From Saccharospirillum sp. MSK14-1 (GTDB lineage Bacteria > Pseudomonadota > Gammaproteobacteria > Pseudomonadales > Natronospirillaceae), in contig NZ_MIES01000026.1 of assembly GCF_003054965.1 (NCBI RefSeq), positions 186,001 to 250,000 on the forward strand: DNA of 64,000 nucleotides, written 5' to 3'. This document shows, piece by piece, positions 1-9,849 of this stretch. Numbering within the stretch: position 1 is the stretch's first letter; the number at the start of each line of letters is the position of its first letter. Both the position numbers and the translations under genes were made by a program. The notes beneath the pieces are model-generated. The model saw only the letters and a program-made list of their open reading frames with translations, ran no database searches and was not told the DNA's origin.

Positions 1-225
1 GACGACAACAACGCCGCGTTGGAAGTCAACGCTCACGCCGATTCGATCCGACACGCCGTCATCATGCAGTTTGCTCGTGAAGAAGAAAGTACATTACGCA
101 GCATCGAAGGACGTGAATTGATCCGTGAACGCTTGCTGGACCGACTGCGGGAAGTCATGGAACGCGAAGTGGGTGAGGCGATGATTCGTAAAGTGCTGTT
201 CACCTCTATTGTGGTTCAGGGCTGA
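1..225 (+). CDS. fliL: FliL-family flagellar basal body-associated protein (C-terminal part, cut by window edge)
   Basis: The reading frame is open from base 1 and stops at 223-225, so only about 74 C-terminal residues are visible. The segment has the typical FliL ending: an acidic amphipathic stretch, a GRELIRERLLDRLREVM-like helix, and a terminal 'KVLFTSIVVQ' strand. FliL is an inner-membrane protein around the flagellar stator that supports torque and stator assembly. The N-terminal membrane anchor lies outside the window. The call rests on the C-terminal signature only; no flagellar neighbour is visible inside the window to confirm it. Confidence 0.75.
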   Translation, partial: DDNNAALEVNAHADSIRHAVIMQFAREEESTLRSIEGRELIRERLLDRLREVMEREVGEAMIRKVLFTSIVVQG

Positions 226-245
226 CCTGAACTCGAGGGACAGAC

Positions 246-458
246 TTAGGCGGAGCGGTGGGTGTTCGACTGAGTGGCATCCGTTTCCTGCTGCTTCTGG
301 TACTGCTCAAAACCATCATCCCAGCCGGATTCCCAAGCGGCTACCAGCACATCCATCTGATAACAGCAGTCTTCCGCACCACGACCGGTCAAACCCACCA
401 TATACCCTTGTTGGTAGGCTTTATTGAGGCTGTCCAGCGTCCAATGCGAGCGCTCCAT
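246..458 (-). CDS. rmf: ribosome modulation factor (RMF) family protein
   Basis: This 70-residue protein carries the RMF core 'LNKAYQQGYMVGLTGR...CCYQ...AAWESGWDDGF', which lines up with the AHQRGYQAGIAGR / CPYQ / WLGGWREA pattern of E. coli RMF. RMF dimerises 70S ribosomes into inactive 100S particles in stationary phase. It is longer than the 55-residue E. coli protein because of a polar, Gln/Thr-rich tail of about 18 residues. A GAGG Shine-Dalgarno lies about 11 nt upstream of the ATG. It is a single gene, convergent with the flagellar gene at the left edge. Whether it dimerises ribosomes here is inference from family membership. Confidence 0.82.
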   Translation of the reverse strand: MERSHWTLDSLNKAYQQGYMVGLTGRGAEDCCYQMDVLVAAWESGWDDGFEQYQKQQETDATQSNTHRSA

Positions 459-614
459 GCGGTGCTAACCCTCTGTGCGCCTTTGCGCGATGAGCGGTAA
501 TCAGATATCAGCCGCCCGACAGGTTTAGCGCGGCCACATCGAAACAGTGATGAAGCTCACAATACTACCTCGCCCAACCGCTCAAATGTAAGGTCTTTTG
601 CTACCAATTCTCAT

Positions 615-2165
615 TTATTGGCGCAGATAACGGCTTAAAAAGGCATCAAAGTCGTCCTGACTATCTGCTTCCATCTGCGCTTGTGACGCCAGGCTGGTGG
701 CTGCGGCCTCGCGCAGCGCGTTGAACGCTGCCCGATCGTCGGGGTCGTCCTGACTCCGATTGCTATGCAACCCCGCCAAAGCCATGCTGGCTTTGCGGAA
801 AGACCCGGCTTCCTGAACCTGACTGAGAAACTTGGCCGATGGGGTTAAATCGGCATCGATCAACTTGGCGCGTTGCGATTCCACCGCCTCGACATACCCC
901 GATCCAGGCGCCAGCGAATCCAGTTCGGCCGCCAGCGTTGACAGAGAATCAAGCACGCGCTTGCCTTGGTCACGCAGCCCGATGGCCTGACCGTTAAAGA
1001 CCAGCTCCAGCTTGGGGTCACGCCCGGCCGCCGCAACGCGCTGATTGTTTTCCCGCAGCCGGAAACAGTCTTCGCGCTGAATCAGTGAATTGTCCTGGAC
1101 CAAACACCAGAACAAGAAGAGGTCGACGAAACGCATGCGCTCGACATCGATGCCATAAGGCGCAAAGGGATCAACATCGAGACAACGCACTTCGATGTAT
1201 TCAACGCCACGTTCGTTCAAGGCGTGGATCGGTTTCTCACCGCTGCGCGCCACCCGCTTGGGACGCAAGTCGCTGTAGTATTCGTTTTCAATCTGCAGGA
1301 TGGCCGTACTCAGCTGGCGGTATTCACCATCTACTTTGGTGCCAATGGCTTCATACGGCGCGTAGGGCGTATGAATGGCCTCCGACAGCGTCTCAGCGTA
1401 GGTCTCAAGACTGTTAAAGCAAACATAGAGACTGCTCTGGGCGTTGTTTGAATACCCCAGGTCACTCATCCGCAAACTGGTGGCGTAGCGACCAAAGAGG
1501 GTGTCATCGCCCAGGGGCTCCAAGCCGTGATTGTCTTTAGGCAAGAAGCTGCGATCAGCCGCCGGAGACGCGCCGAACAAATACAGCAACAACCACGAAT
1601 GACGCCGGAACCCGCGGATCAGACTGAAATATTCACGGTTGATAAATGCCTGCAGCGAGCCGTTCCAGCCCGAGCGCTGCGCCCAATCGGCCCAGAAATC
1701 ACTCGGCATTGACCAGTTGTAATGTACCCCGGCGATGGTTTGCATGGTACGGCCGTAGCGATGCCAAAGACCGTGACGATAAATGGTTTTTAAGCGGCCA
1801 ATATGGCTGCTGCCGTACTGAGCAATGGGAATCTCCGTCTCAGCAGGTAGACGAGTCGGCATCGATGCCGGCCACAATTGCTCGCCGTTAAGCTGGGTGA
1901 GGGTGTAACGATGTAACTGACCCAACTCGGCCAACGCCGCTTCGGGCTGATCGTGCACACCGGTAATAAATTCCAGCAAGGCTTCAGAATAATCGGTGGT
2001 AATTGACGCATGCGTCAGCGCCGAGCCCAGCCCAATAGGGTGCGGGGTTTGAGCGATATCGCCATCGGTGGTGGCGCGCAACGTTTCGCGTTCAATGCCA
2101 CGCTGGAACTTAAGCCAGGCGGGGTTTAAATCGGTCAGCTGGCCCAAGCGAGTGAGGGTAGGCAA
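615..2165 (-). CDS. gshA: glutamate-cysteine ligase
   Basis: This enzyme joins L-glutamate and L-cysteine with ATP, the first and rate-limiting step of glutathione synthesis in the cytosol. The 516 residues match the usual length of the proteobacterial GshA family (about 518). Visible signatures include 'RGIERETLR' at residues 22-30, 'YGSSHIGRLKTIYRHGL' and 'AGVHYNWS'. The start is TTG, preceded by GAGG with an 8-nt spacer; no in-frame ATG occurs nearby, so the TTG start is preferred. It stands alone between rmf and tex. gshB is not in the window. Confidence 0.95.
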   Translation of the reverse strand: MPTLTRLGQLTDLNPAWLKFQRGIERETLRATTDGDIAQTPHPIGLGSALTHASITTDYSEALLEFITGVHDQPEAALAELGQLHRYTLTQLNGEQLWPASMPTRLPAETEIPIAQYGSSHIGRLKTIYRHGLWHRYGRTMQTIAGVHYNWSMPSDFWADWAQRSGWNGSLQAFINREYFSLIRGFRRHSWLLLYLFGASPAADRSFLPKDNHGLEPLGDDTLFGRYATSLRMSDLGYSNNAQSSLYVCFNSLETYAETLSEAIHTPYAPYEAIGTKVDGEYRQLSTAILQIENEYYSDLRPKRVARSGEKPIHALNERGVEYIEVRCLDVDPFAPYGIDVERMRFVDLFLFWCLVQDNSLIQREDCFRLRENNQRVAAAGRDPKLELVFNGQAIGLRDQGKRVLDSLSTLAAELDSLAPGSGYVEAVESQRAKLIDADLTPSAKFLSQVQEAGSFRKASMALAGLHSNRSQDDPDDRAAFNALREAAATSLASQAQMEADSQDDFDAFLSRYLRQ

Positions 2166-2278
2166 GGGGAATTCCTCTGTCAGGGCCCGCTCGCAACATC
2201 GCTCAGGCCATTATTCTTCGCCGTCATTGGGGCCGGTAGTGATGTTTTCCAAGCACGGCCCGCTACGTGTTCAGCCTA

Positions 2279-4597
2279 TCAGAGCCGTCCACCCTTTTTC
2301 TGCAAGGCCTGTTGCAACTGCGCACCCATAGCCGTTTGCTGAGGCTCGGGCTGGCGTTGCCGGCGCGGTTGGCCACCGCGACTGTTCGCTGATGAGCGGC
2401 CACCATCGTTACGTTCCTGTGCGACACCCGCTTCGTCATCCAGGCGCATCGACAAAGCGATGCGTTTACGGGCGACATCGACTTCCATCACCTTCACCTT
2501 AACGATATCACCGGCTTTCACCAGCGCCGACGGGTCTTTGATAAAGGTGTGGCTCATCGCCGAAATATGCACCAGACCATCCTGATGCACACCCACATCC
2601 ACAAAGGCGCCAAAGTGCGTCACGTTGGTCACGACACCTTCGAGAATCATATTCAGTGTCAGGTCAGACAGCTTCTCGACGCCGTCCTGGAAGCTGGCGG
2701 TTTTGAATTCCGGACGAGGGTCGCGACCGGGTTTTTCCAGTTCACGCAGAATATCGGTCACGGTCGGCACACCGAAGGTTTCGTCGGTGTAGTCCTCAGC
2801 CTTAAGGCCACGCAGAAACGCCGCATCGCCGATCAAATCCGTCACCTGCTTCCGCACGCTGCTGAGAATACGCTCTACCAGCGGATAGGATTCCGGGTGA
2901 ACCGCAGAGGCATCCAAAGGATTGTCGCCGTTCATCACCTTGAGGAAGCCCGCCGCCTGTTCAAAGGCTTTCGGGCCGAGCCGACTGACGTCTTTCAGAT
3001 CCTTACGACTGCGGAAGGCACCGTGCGCATCGCGATGCGCGACAATGTTGCCCGCGATGGTGGCGTTCAGACCGGAAACCCGGGTCAGCAACGGAATAGA
3101 CGCCGTGTTCAAATCCACACCCACGCCGTTCACACAGTCTTCGACCACCGCATCCAGCTGCCGCGCCAACGCCACCTGGGAAACATCGTGCTGGTACTGA
3201 CCCACACCGATGGATTTCGGATCGATCTTCACCAGTTCCGCCAGCGGGTCCTGTAAGCGACGGGCGATGGAAATAGCCCCCCGTATGGTCACGTCCAGAT
3301 CGGGGAATTCCTTGGCGGCGAATTCTGAGGCTGAGTACACCGATGCACCGGACTCATTTACCATCACGGCCTGTGCGTTTAACTGCGGATGATCTTTGAG
3401 CAAGTCTTTGACAAAGCGCTCGGTTTCGCGGCTGGCGGTGCCGTTGCCAATGGCAATCAGCTCAACCTGATACTTGGCGCATAAAGCCGCCAGTACCTGC
3501 GCCGATTCCCGCGTTTTATTCTGCGGCGGGTTGGGAAAGATGGCGCCGTGATCAACCACCTTACCCGTGGCATCCAATACCGCCACCTTCACACCGGTAC
3601 GCAAACCCGGATCCAGACCGATGGTCGCTTTAGGCCCGGCGGGTGCCGCCAACAGCAGGTCTTTCAGGTTCTTGGCAAATACATCGATCGCGGCCTGCTC
3701 GGCGTCTTCGCGCACACGATTGAACAAGTCGGTCTCGATGTGGGTCAGCAATTTTACGCGCCAGGTCCAGCGCACCACTTCCGCCAGCCAACCATCGGCC
3801 GGCCGGCCTTTGTCGGCAATGCCAAAGCGCTCAGCAACCAGCACCTCACCCTGACTGGCACCGCGTGGCACTTCGCCTTCCAGACCCAGAGACAGTTGCA
3901 AAATCCCTTCATTGCGGCCGCGGAACATTGCCAGTGCGCGGTGGCTGGGCACCTTCTTAATCGGTTCGTCGTGTTCGAAATAATCCTGGAACTTGGCGCC
4001 TTCCTGCTCTTTGCCGTCCACCAGACGGGCACGCATTTCACCATGCTGCCAAAGGTAATCACGCAACTGACCGATCAACGCGGCATCTTCAGCAAAGCGC
4101 TCCATCAAAATCGCGCGAGCGCCATCGAGCGCAGCTTTGGTGTCGGCAACGCCTTTGTCGGCGTCTACGTAGCTGGCCGCTTCGCTCTGCGGGTCCAGCG
4201 TCGGGTCGTTAAACAACCCATCGGCCAACGGTTCGAGGCCGGCTTCAATGGCAATCTGGCCTTTGGTGCGGCGCTTGGGTTTGTAGGGCAGATAAAGGTC
4301 TTCGAGCTCTGTTTTGGTATCGGCACCCTTGATGGCTCCGGCCAGCTCATCGGTCAGCTTACCTTGCTCGTCGATGCTCGACAGAATGGCGGTGCGGCGC
4401 TCTTCCAGTTCGCGCAAATAGCGCAGCCGGTCTTCCAGGCTGCGCAGCTGGGTATCATCCAGGCCGCCGGTAACTTCCTTACGGTAACGACTGATAAAGG
4501 GAACGGTCGCGCCTTCATCGAGCAGCGCAACAGCCGCGCTGACCTGACGTTCGTTCACCTGAAGTTCGGTGGCAATGCGGCTTTCAATAGACGGCAT
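2279..4597 (-). CDS. tex: Tex family S1 RNA-binding transcription accessory protein
   Basis: Tex is a cytosolic nucleic-acid-binding protein linked to transcription and RNA metabolism. The order is N-terminal helical region with '[21 protein letters not shown]', a YqgF-like RNase H fold ('[11 protein letters not shown]', near residue 329), helix-hairpin-helix repeats with '[18 protein letters not shown]', and a C-terminal S1 domain near residues 630-705 ending in a basic, Gln/Arg-rich tail. I place the start at the ATG giving [12 protein letters not shown]: it has a GGAAG ribosome site and gives 772 residues, the family norm. An in-frame ATG at 4636 would add 13 residues. It is divergent from selD. 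Confidence 0.95.
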   Translation of the reverse strand: MPSIESRIATELQVNERQVSAAVALLDEGATVPFISRYRKEVTGGLDDTQLRSLEDRLRYLRELEERRTAILSSIDEQGKLTDELAGAIKGADTKTELEDLYLPYKPKRRTKGQIAIEAGLEPLADGLFNDPTLDPQSEAASYVDADKGVADTKAALDGARAILMERFAEDAALIGQLRDYLWQHGEMRARLVDGKEQEGAKFQDYFEHDEPIKKVPSHRALAMFRGRNEGILQLSLGLEGEVPRGASQGEVLVAERFGIADKGRPADGWLAEVVRWTWRVKLLTHIETDLFNRVREDAEQAAIDVFAKNLKDLLLAAPAGPKATIGLDPGLRTGVKVAVLDATGKVVDHGAIFPNPPQNKTRESAQVLAALCAKYQVELIAIGNGTASRETERFVKDLLKDHPQLNAQAVMVNESGASVYSASEFAAKEFPDLDVTIRGAISIARRLQDPLAELVKIDPKSIGVGQYQHDVSQVALARQLDAVVEDCVNGVGVDLNTASIPLLTRVSGLNATIAGNIVAHRDAHGAFRSRKDLKDVSRLGPKAFEQAAGFLKVMNGDNPLDASAVHPESYPLVERILSSVRKQVTDLIGDAAFLRGLKAEDYTDETFGVPTVTDILRELEKPGRDPRPEFKTASFQDGVEKLSDLTLNMILEGVVTNVTHFGAFVDVGVHQDGLVHISAMSHTFIKDPSALVKAGDIVKVKVMEVDVARKRIALSMRLDDEAGVAQERNDGGRSSANSRGGQPRRQRQPEPQQTAMGAQLQQALQKKGGRL

Positions 4598-4724
4598 GGA
4601 CGCTTCCGCTGTGGCTGGATTTGAAGCGCGCATCATTAGTCAAAGCGGCCCCTATTTCAAGGCTCGAACTGTGAGCTAAATCCTTGATTCGACAAAGAAA
4701 AGACAAAGACCTTTCCGGGCGTGG

Positions 4725-4753
4725 TTGTGACCACGCCGAGCGCCGCCCATAAT
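4725..4753 (+). promoter_or_regulatory. candidate sigma-70 promoter for selD-mnmH
   Basis: TTGTGA (4725-4730) and CATAAT (4748-4753) are separated by exactly 17 nt. The predicted start near 4760 gives a leader of about 27 nt before the ATG at 4787. It would exclude the upstream in-frame GTG at 4721 as a start codon. This is a motif match only. Confidence 0.5.
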
Positions 4754-4786
4754 CGCCTGCCAACCCTTACGCAGCCTCGGCGCTTT

Positions 4787-6949
4787 ATGAGCGAACGCGA
4801 TCTTGTTCTGATCGGTGGTGGTCACTGCCATGCCCTGTTGATTCGCCGACTGGCGATGAAGCCGCTGCCCGGCGTGCGGGTCACGCTGATTTCTGAGCAC
4901 AGTGAAACGCCGTATTCCGGCATGCTGCCGGGCTTGATAGCCGGTCATTACGATGCCGATAACATTCATATTGATCTGAATCGCTTATGTCGCTGGGCCG
5001 GGGTGCGTTTTATTCGTGGCCGGGTGAACGGGCTCGATGCCGACGCCAAACGCATCCAGATCGAAAACCAGCCCGACGTCAGTTACGACAAAGTCAGTAT
5101 TGATACCGGTTCCACGCCCGATCTGTCTGTCCCTGGGGCTCGCGACTTTGTGGTCGGTGTTAAACCGGTGAGTCGTTTCTATGCGCGTTGGAAACGCTTA
5201 CTGAAAAACGCCGGGCAGCCCGGCCATTGGGGCGTGGTGGGCGCCGGAGCCGGTGGCATCGAATTGATCCTGGCAATGGCGCATCGGCTGGGCCCAGACC
5301 GTTCGATTACCTTGCATCTGATTCATCATGGCGCAGCCATTCTGCCCGGTGCGCCCAAAACCGTCCGGCGCCAGGTCGAAGCGGCCTTGCAGCGCCACGG
5401 CATCGTGGTTCACCGGCAGTTCCGCGTGCACAAAGTCACCGCAACCTCGCTGGTGGGTAATGACGACCAAACCTTGGCGCTCGATCAGATGCTGTGGTGC
5501 ACCTCGGCCGCCGCGCCCGATTGGCCCGCCCAATCGGGATTGGCCTTGGCCGACAACGGCTTTATTGCGGTGAACCCGCAGCTGCAATCGACCTCCCATC
5601 CCGATGTCTTTGCCGCCGGTGACGTTGCTGAGCTCATCGACGATCCGCGCCCCAAAGCCGGCGTTTATGCGGTGCGCGAAGCGCCTTTTCTTTATGACAA
5701 CCTTAAACGCGCCTTTGCCAGCCGCTCATTGCAACCAATACGGTTGCAAAATCGCTTTCTGTCATTGATTTCGCTGGGTGATAAAACGGCGGTTGGGCAT
5801 CGCGGACCTTGGGTCATTCACGGAGCCTGGGTATGGCGCTGGAAAGATCGCATCGACCGCGCTTTTATGGATCGTTTCCAGGCGTTGGGCGCGCCCAGCG
5901 CCATGATGCAAAACGACGGCGCTGACACCCCGCATTGCGCCGGCTGCGGCTCCAAACTGGCACCGACGATACTGGCAGACACTCTGGATCAACTGCCGCG
6001 CCACAACCGGCCGGGTTTCAGTCCTGCCCTGGGTCGGGCTGAAGACGCGGCCAGCTGGCAAGCCACGCCCGGACACTTGCAGGTACAGAGTATCGATGGC
6101 TTTCGTGCCTTCAGTGATGACCTCTACCGCTTTGGCCACGTCGGCGTTTTACATGCATTGAGCGACCTACACGCCATGGGCGCCCAACCCATAGCCGCTC
6201 AGGTCTGGGTGACGCTGGCGTACCAGCATCCACGCCTGCAAAAGCGCGATTACGATCGTCTGATGAGTGGCATCGCCGATGCTCTCTATGCCGAAGACGT
6301 TGTCCTTGCGGGCGGGCACAGTACCGAAGGTCCGGAAAATCAACTCGCCTTAGTGGCCCAAGGTGAAGTCGCACCAGAACGGCTGTGGTCCAAGCAGGGC
6401 GGCCAACCCGGTGACGTGCTGGTGTTGACCAAAGCGCTGGGCACCGGTGTGATCCTCGCTGCCGATATGGCGGCCGCGGCACCCGCCAACGCAATGGAAG
6501 CTGCCTGGGCGTCGATGACGCACTCCAATCAGGAAGCTGCAGCTGCATTACGGGCTTTGCGGCCATCCGCGGTCACCGATGTGACCGGCTTTGGCTTGCT
6601 CGGCCACCTGTTGGAAATGCTCGGTGATGACGTCGGTGCCCAGCTCGAAAGCACCGCCCTACCGGCTCTGGAAGGTTCACTGGCGTTGTTTGAAGCCGGC
6701 TGGCAATCCTCTCTGGTGCCGCATCTGATGCCCTACCTGAATCATTGCCAGTTTGATGCGGCTGTGCCAACCGCATCGCGCTCCTTGCTGCTTGATCCGC
6801 AAACCTCCGGTGGCTTGTTAATCGCCCTCAACCCAACGGACTGGCCCGTCTTACAGGCCGCACTGCCGGGCTCGGTTTGTATCGGTCAATTGACTGAGCG
6901 TGCGCAACAGCCGACGGCGGTAGTGGCGAGCGCGAACCAGCCGCTATAA
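4787..6949 (+). CDS. selD: selenide, water dikinase fused to an N-terminal NADH-dehydrogenase-like FAD domain
   Basis: SelD makes selenophosphate from selenide and ATP. This 720-residue protein is a fusion. Residues 1-370 form a two-dinucleotide-binding flavoprotein domain with 'VLIGGGHCHALL' at the N-terminus, 'GVVGAGAGGIE' near residue 150 and 'DVFAAGDVAE' near residue 275, as in NADH dehydrogenase-like oxidoreductases. The C-terminal 340 residues are SelD with 'CAGCGSK': C387 and K390 match catalytic Cys17 and Lys20 of E. coli SelD, and the position of E. coli Cys19 is serine. The ATG at 4787 is chosen because the conserved FAD motif starts at once and a promoter lies just upstream. mnmH follows after 29 nt, indicating an operon. 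The flavin domain may supply or channel reduced selenium; that is inference. Confidence 0.93.
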   Translation: MSERDLVLIGGGHCHALLIRRLAMKPLPGVRVTLISEHSETPYSGMLPGLIAGHYDADNIHIDLNRLCRWAGVRFIRGRVNGLDADAKRIQIENQPDVSYDKVSIDTGSTPDLSVPGARDFVVGVKPVSRFYARWKRLLKNAGQPGHWGVVGAGAGGIELILAMAHRLGPDRSITLHLIHHGAAILPGAPKTVRRQVEAALQRHGIVVHRQFRVHKVTATSLVGNDDQTLALDQMLWCTSAAAPDWPAQSGLALADNGFIAVNPQLQSTSHPDVFAAGDVAELIDDPRPKAGVYAVREAPFLYDNLKRAFASRSLQPIRLQNRFLSLISLGDKTAVGHRGPWVIHGAWVWRWKDRIDRAFMDRFQALGAPSAMMQNDGADTPHCAGCGSKLAPTILADTLDQLPRHNRPGFSPALGRAEDAASWQATPGHLQVQSIDGFRAFSDDLYRFGHVGVLHALSDLHAMGAQPIAAQVWVTLAYQHPRLQKRDYDRLMSGIADALYAEDVVLAGGHSTEGPENQLALVAQGEVAPERLWSKQGGQPGDVLVLTKALGTGVILAADMAAAAPANAMEAAWASMTHSNQEAAAALRALRPSAVTDVTGFGLLGHLLEMLGDDVGAQLESTALPALEGSLALFEAGWQSSLVPHLMPYLNHCQFDAAVPTASRSLLLDPQTSGGLLIALNPTDWPVLQAALPGSVCIGQLTERAQQPTAVVASANQPL

Positions 6950-6978
6950 TTGCCACCCGTTTTGGATCGAACCGCTGC

Positions 6979-8076
6979 ATGGCTGACCGCATCACCCCCG
7001 AACAATTACGACCGCTGCTGGCGGGTGACACCACCTTTATCGATGTGCGTGCGCCCATCGAATTTGCTCAGGGCCATGTGCCCGGCGCGCTGAATCGTCC
7101 GCTGATGACCGACGACGAACGTCATCGCATTGGTCTTTGCTACAAACAGCAGGGCCAGAAAGCGGCAGTGGCGCTGGGTCACAAACTGGTCTCCGGTGAC
7201 GTAAAAAGCCAGCGGGTTCAGGCTTGGCTTGATGCCGCTAACCCGCCGCAGAAAACCGTGTTGTATTGCGCGCGCGGTGGTATGCGTTCGTCGATCAGCC
7301 AAGGCTGGATGAGCGAAGCCGGTCTGGATTTGCCGCTGGTTCAGGGCGGCTATAAAACCCTCCGTCATACGCTCATCGAACAGCTGCAACGCTTCAGTGA
7401 AAGCGCTGACCTGATCGTGGTAGCCGGTCGCACCGGTTCGGGTAAAACCAAGGTCATCGAAGCGGTGAACAACGCGCTCGATTTAGAAGCGCTGGCCAAC
7501 CATCGTGGCTCCGCATTTGGTCGCCATACCAGCCCGCAGCCCAGCCAGGCGAACTTCGAAAACGCCATCGCTATGGCCAGTCTGCAACTCGATCTGGAGC
7601 GGCCGGTGATTGTCGAAGACGAGTCACGCAACATTGGCAGCGTGCACCTGGCCCAGCGACTGACAGAGCGCATCAAAGTCACTCAGGTGGTGATGCTGGA
7701 GGTGTCACTGGAAGAACGTCTCGATGTGATTCTGGACGATTACGTCATCGGCTTGCAGGCGGAGTATCTGCAACAATTCGGTGACGACGGCTTTGAGCGC
7801 TATCGCGACTATATGGAAAGCGCCTTACAGCGCGTCAGCCGTCGCCTGGGCGGGGTGTTGTATCAACAGGTGCGCAGTGAGTTACAGCACGCGTTGCAGC
7901 ACCAGACGCTCACCGGCTCACTCGAGGCTCACCGCGTCTGGATCGAATCGTTACTGCTGCACTATTACGACCGGATGTACGATCACCAGCTGCAAAAAGC
8001 GCCGCGTCAGGTGGTCTTTCGTGGCGGGCGGAGCGAGGTAATCGACTTTCTCAATCAGCGCCAGAACGGCAACTGA
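6979..8076 (+). CDS. mnmH: tRNA 2-selenouridine synthase
   Basis: MnmH (SelU/YbbB) replaces sulfur by selenium in 2-thiouridine at the wobble position of tRNAs for Lys, Glu and Gln, using selenophosphate. The 365-residue protein has an N-terminal rhodanese domain with 'YCARGGMRS', where Cys97 falls at the same position as the essential Cys97 of the E. coli enzyme. A P-loop 'GRTGSGKT' follows at residues 150-157. It lies 29 nt behind selD, so enzyme and donor are made together. The last 22 nt overlap the 3' end of the convergent pagL-like gene. No selA or selB is visible in this window. Confidence 0.96.
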   Translation: MADRITPEQLRPLLAGDTTFIDVRAPIEFAQGHVPGALNRPLMTDDERHRIGLCYKQQGQKAAVALGHKLVSGDVKSQRVQAWLDAANPPQKTVLYCARGGMRSSISQGWMSEAGLDLPLVQGGYKTLRHTLIEQLQRFSESADLIVVAGRTGSGKTKVIEAVNNALDLEALANHRGSAFGRHTSPQPSQANFENAIAMASLQLDLERPVIVEDESRNIGSVHLAQRLTERIKVTQVVMLEVSLEERLDVILDDYVIGLQAEYLQQFGDDGFERYRDYMESALQRVSRRLGGVLYQQVRSELQHALQHQTLTGSLEAHRVWIESLLLHYYDRMYDHQLQKAPRQVVFRGGRSEVIDFLNQRQNGN

Positions 8077-8552
8077 TACGTCAACGTCACCATCTCGGTG
8101 CCGGGGTTGTCCAACGAGATACTGGCGTTAGACAGGTGCGCATAATGCAGGCCAATTCGGGTCGCATCGGCAAATTGCCAGATCAGACCACCACTGGATT
8201 TCAGTTCAAACACATGACCCAGATCGGTGTCTTCACCCTCGCCATAAAAGTACAACCCTGGACCAAAACTGAAGGTAAACGCCAGCCCGGTTTCACCCGC
8301 GGTAAAAAAAGACGTTCGGCTAACGCCGGTGTAGAGGTAATGCGACTGTTCACGGGTACGCATAAGACCGAGCAGGGGTTTGAAATCGTACCGGCTTAAC
8401 CCTCGGGGCGACTGAATTTCCAGCCCATACTGGGTGTCCTGATTGTCGCGAAACATATCGTAGGTGCCGATAAATACCTTGGCGTACCCTTCGTCACTTT
8501 GCGCCTGAACCGAGCCCAAACAAAACACCACTACCAGCCAACAATACCGCAC
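8055..8552 (-). CDS. lipid A 3-O-deacylase, PagL-like outer-membrane beta-barrel
   Basis: A 165-residue exported protein with a signal peptide ending near residue 17 (SVQA) and alternating short beta strands typical of an eight-stranded barrel, ending in an aromatic/basic 'LPFWR'. It holds the PagL catalytic pattern: H139 and S141 in 'HLSN', and E153 in 'NPGTE'. PagL removes the 3-O-linked acyl chain from lipid A in the outer membrane and tempers endotoxicity. The start is GTG with GAGG 8 nt upstream. Overlap with mnmH is convergent, so no operon is implied. Family membership is well supported; substrate preference is not known. Confidence 0.8.
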   Translation of the reverse strand: MRYCWLVVVFCLGSVQAQSDEGYAKVFIGTYDMFRDNQDTQYGLEIQSPRGLSRYDFKPLLGLMRTREQSHYLYTGVSRTSFFTAGETGLAFTFSFGPGLYFYGEGEDTDLGHVFELKSSGGLIWQFADATRIGLHYAHLSNASISLDNPGTEMVTLTYQLPFWR

Positions 8553-8643
8553 CGTTGTTACCTCTTTTACTGCCTTTCGGCTTACATCAACCGGCCTGAA
8601 TTCTGGTTCCAGGCACCCCCAGTTTTTGCCTATTCGCCACGGC

Positions 8644-9849
8644 TTAACGCATCACCTCAGCGAGAATCTGTACCGCCTGATTTAACTGCTCCGCCGTCAC
8701 ATAAGGCGCAGGTCCCAGACGCAGTGCATCACCCCGACTGTCCGTGTAGACACCCCGGGCTTTCAACTGCTGAACAATGTCGGCAGCCTTGGGAGTATGC
8801 AGCACCAAAAAACCACCGATGTGATCGAGCGGCCTGTCCGGCAAACGCAAATGCGATGGCCAGTCACGCTGGTGCAAGAGCGTCAGCAAGTGTTGCTGCT
8901 GGGCCTTGTAATACGGGTAAAGAACCGCCGGCGTTAAGCCACGCTCGGCAAAGAAATCGAGCACCGATACCGCCCGGTAATGGCTGGTCGTGTCGTAAGT
9001 AGAGCCTTCGAACGCCCAGCGCCCACGACCATACTGGACCTCGTCACCCGGTGCCTGATTCAGCGTTGCGAATTCGGCGTACCAACCGGTCACCAGTGGT
9101 CGCCAATCGCAATTTTTAGGCACACGTAAAAAGCAATTGCCTTCACCGAACTGACAGTATTTATAACCACCGCCGACCACAAAGGCGCTTTCCAAACCCA
9201 GCTCAGCCAGCGACCAGGGCAGAACGTTCACCGCGTGATACGCATCGAGCAACAACGGCACATCGGCCTGCTCACAGTGCGCCGCCAGTTCGCCCAGTTG
9301 AGGTACGACGCGACCGCTTTTAAATAACACCGCCGAACACATCACCGCAGCGGTATTGCTGTCGATTTCTGCCTGCAATCGTTCGGCCAGTGTACTCACC
9401 GGTTCGGCAGCCACTTTAACCACCTCGATCTGGGTTTCGCTCAGCCGGTCGAGCAACCGGCGCATGGAATGAAATTCACCGTCGGTGGTAATCAGTTTGG
9501 GTTTGTCTTGCAGCGGCAACGCCGACAACCAACGCACCAACAATTCCTGAGTATTCTGACCAAGGGTGTATTCGCCGCTGGGGTCGTCCAGTAACCGCGC
9601 ATAACCCGCACGCAATTGATCGGCTTTGGCAAAGGCGGCGGACCATTTGTCGTCAATGTGCTCGGCCGCGTCTTCAATCGCCTGCATCTGTCCTTCAAAG
9701 GCGACGTCCGGCCACGCCTGATGCGAATGCCCCGTGAGCAAAATGCGTTCGTCGACGCGGAATTTCTGATAGTAGCGTTGCAGTGAGCGAGCCTGGTCTT
9801 GCCAGTCGCGGGAGGCGTTCATTTCAGTGGTCATCGTACTACTCAACAT
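8644..9849 (-). CDS. kynureninase-like PLP-dependent enzyme (aminotransferase class V fold)
   Basis: 401 residues of fold-type I PLP enzyme. 'LLLDAYHA' holds the Asp (D202) expected to contact the pyridine nitrogen, and 'GGGYKYCQFGEG' holds the Schiff-base lysine K230, as in kynureninases ('SYKYLN.GPG'). The long 'RWAFEGSTYDTTSHY' segment and C-terminal small domain are also kynureninase-like. Kynureninase cleaves kynurenine to anthranilate and alanine, but no kynurenine-pathway gene lies nearby, so the substrate is open. The start is uncertain: ATGs at 9849, 9834 and 9822 are all in frame and none has a clear ribosome site. It is divergent from an FAD oxidoreductase gene, which may share its regulation. 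Confidence 0.7.
   Translation of the reverse strand: MLSSTMTTEMNASRDWQDQARSLQRYYQKFRVDERILLTGHSHQAWPDVAFEGQMQAIEDAAEHIDDKWSAAFAKADQLRAGYARLLDDPSGEYTLGQNTQELLVRWLSALPLQDKPKLITTDGEFHSMRRLLDRLSETQIEVVKVAAEPVSTLAERLQAEIDSNTAAVMCSAVLFKSGRVVPQLGELAAHCEQADVPLLLDAYHAVNVLPWSLAELGLESAFVVGGGYKYCQFGEGNCFLRVPKNCDWRPLVTGWYAEFATLNQAPGDEVQYGRGRWAFEGSTYDTTSHYRAVSVLDFFAERGLTPAVLYPYYKAQQQHLLTLLHQRDWPSHLRLPDRPLDHIGGFLVLHTPKAADIVQQLKARGVYTDSRGDALRLGPAPYVTAEQLNQAVQILAEVMR

Noticed and set aside
2549-3256. A 235-codon open reading frame on the plus strand, rich in His, Arg and Gln
   Set aside because: It is the antisense shadow of the tex C-terminal half.
3548-4624. A 358-codon open reading frame on the plus strand
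   Set aside because: It lies wholly opposite tex, has a composition dictated by tex codons, no recognisable domain and no ribosome site. tex is a clear full-length gene.
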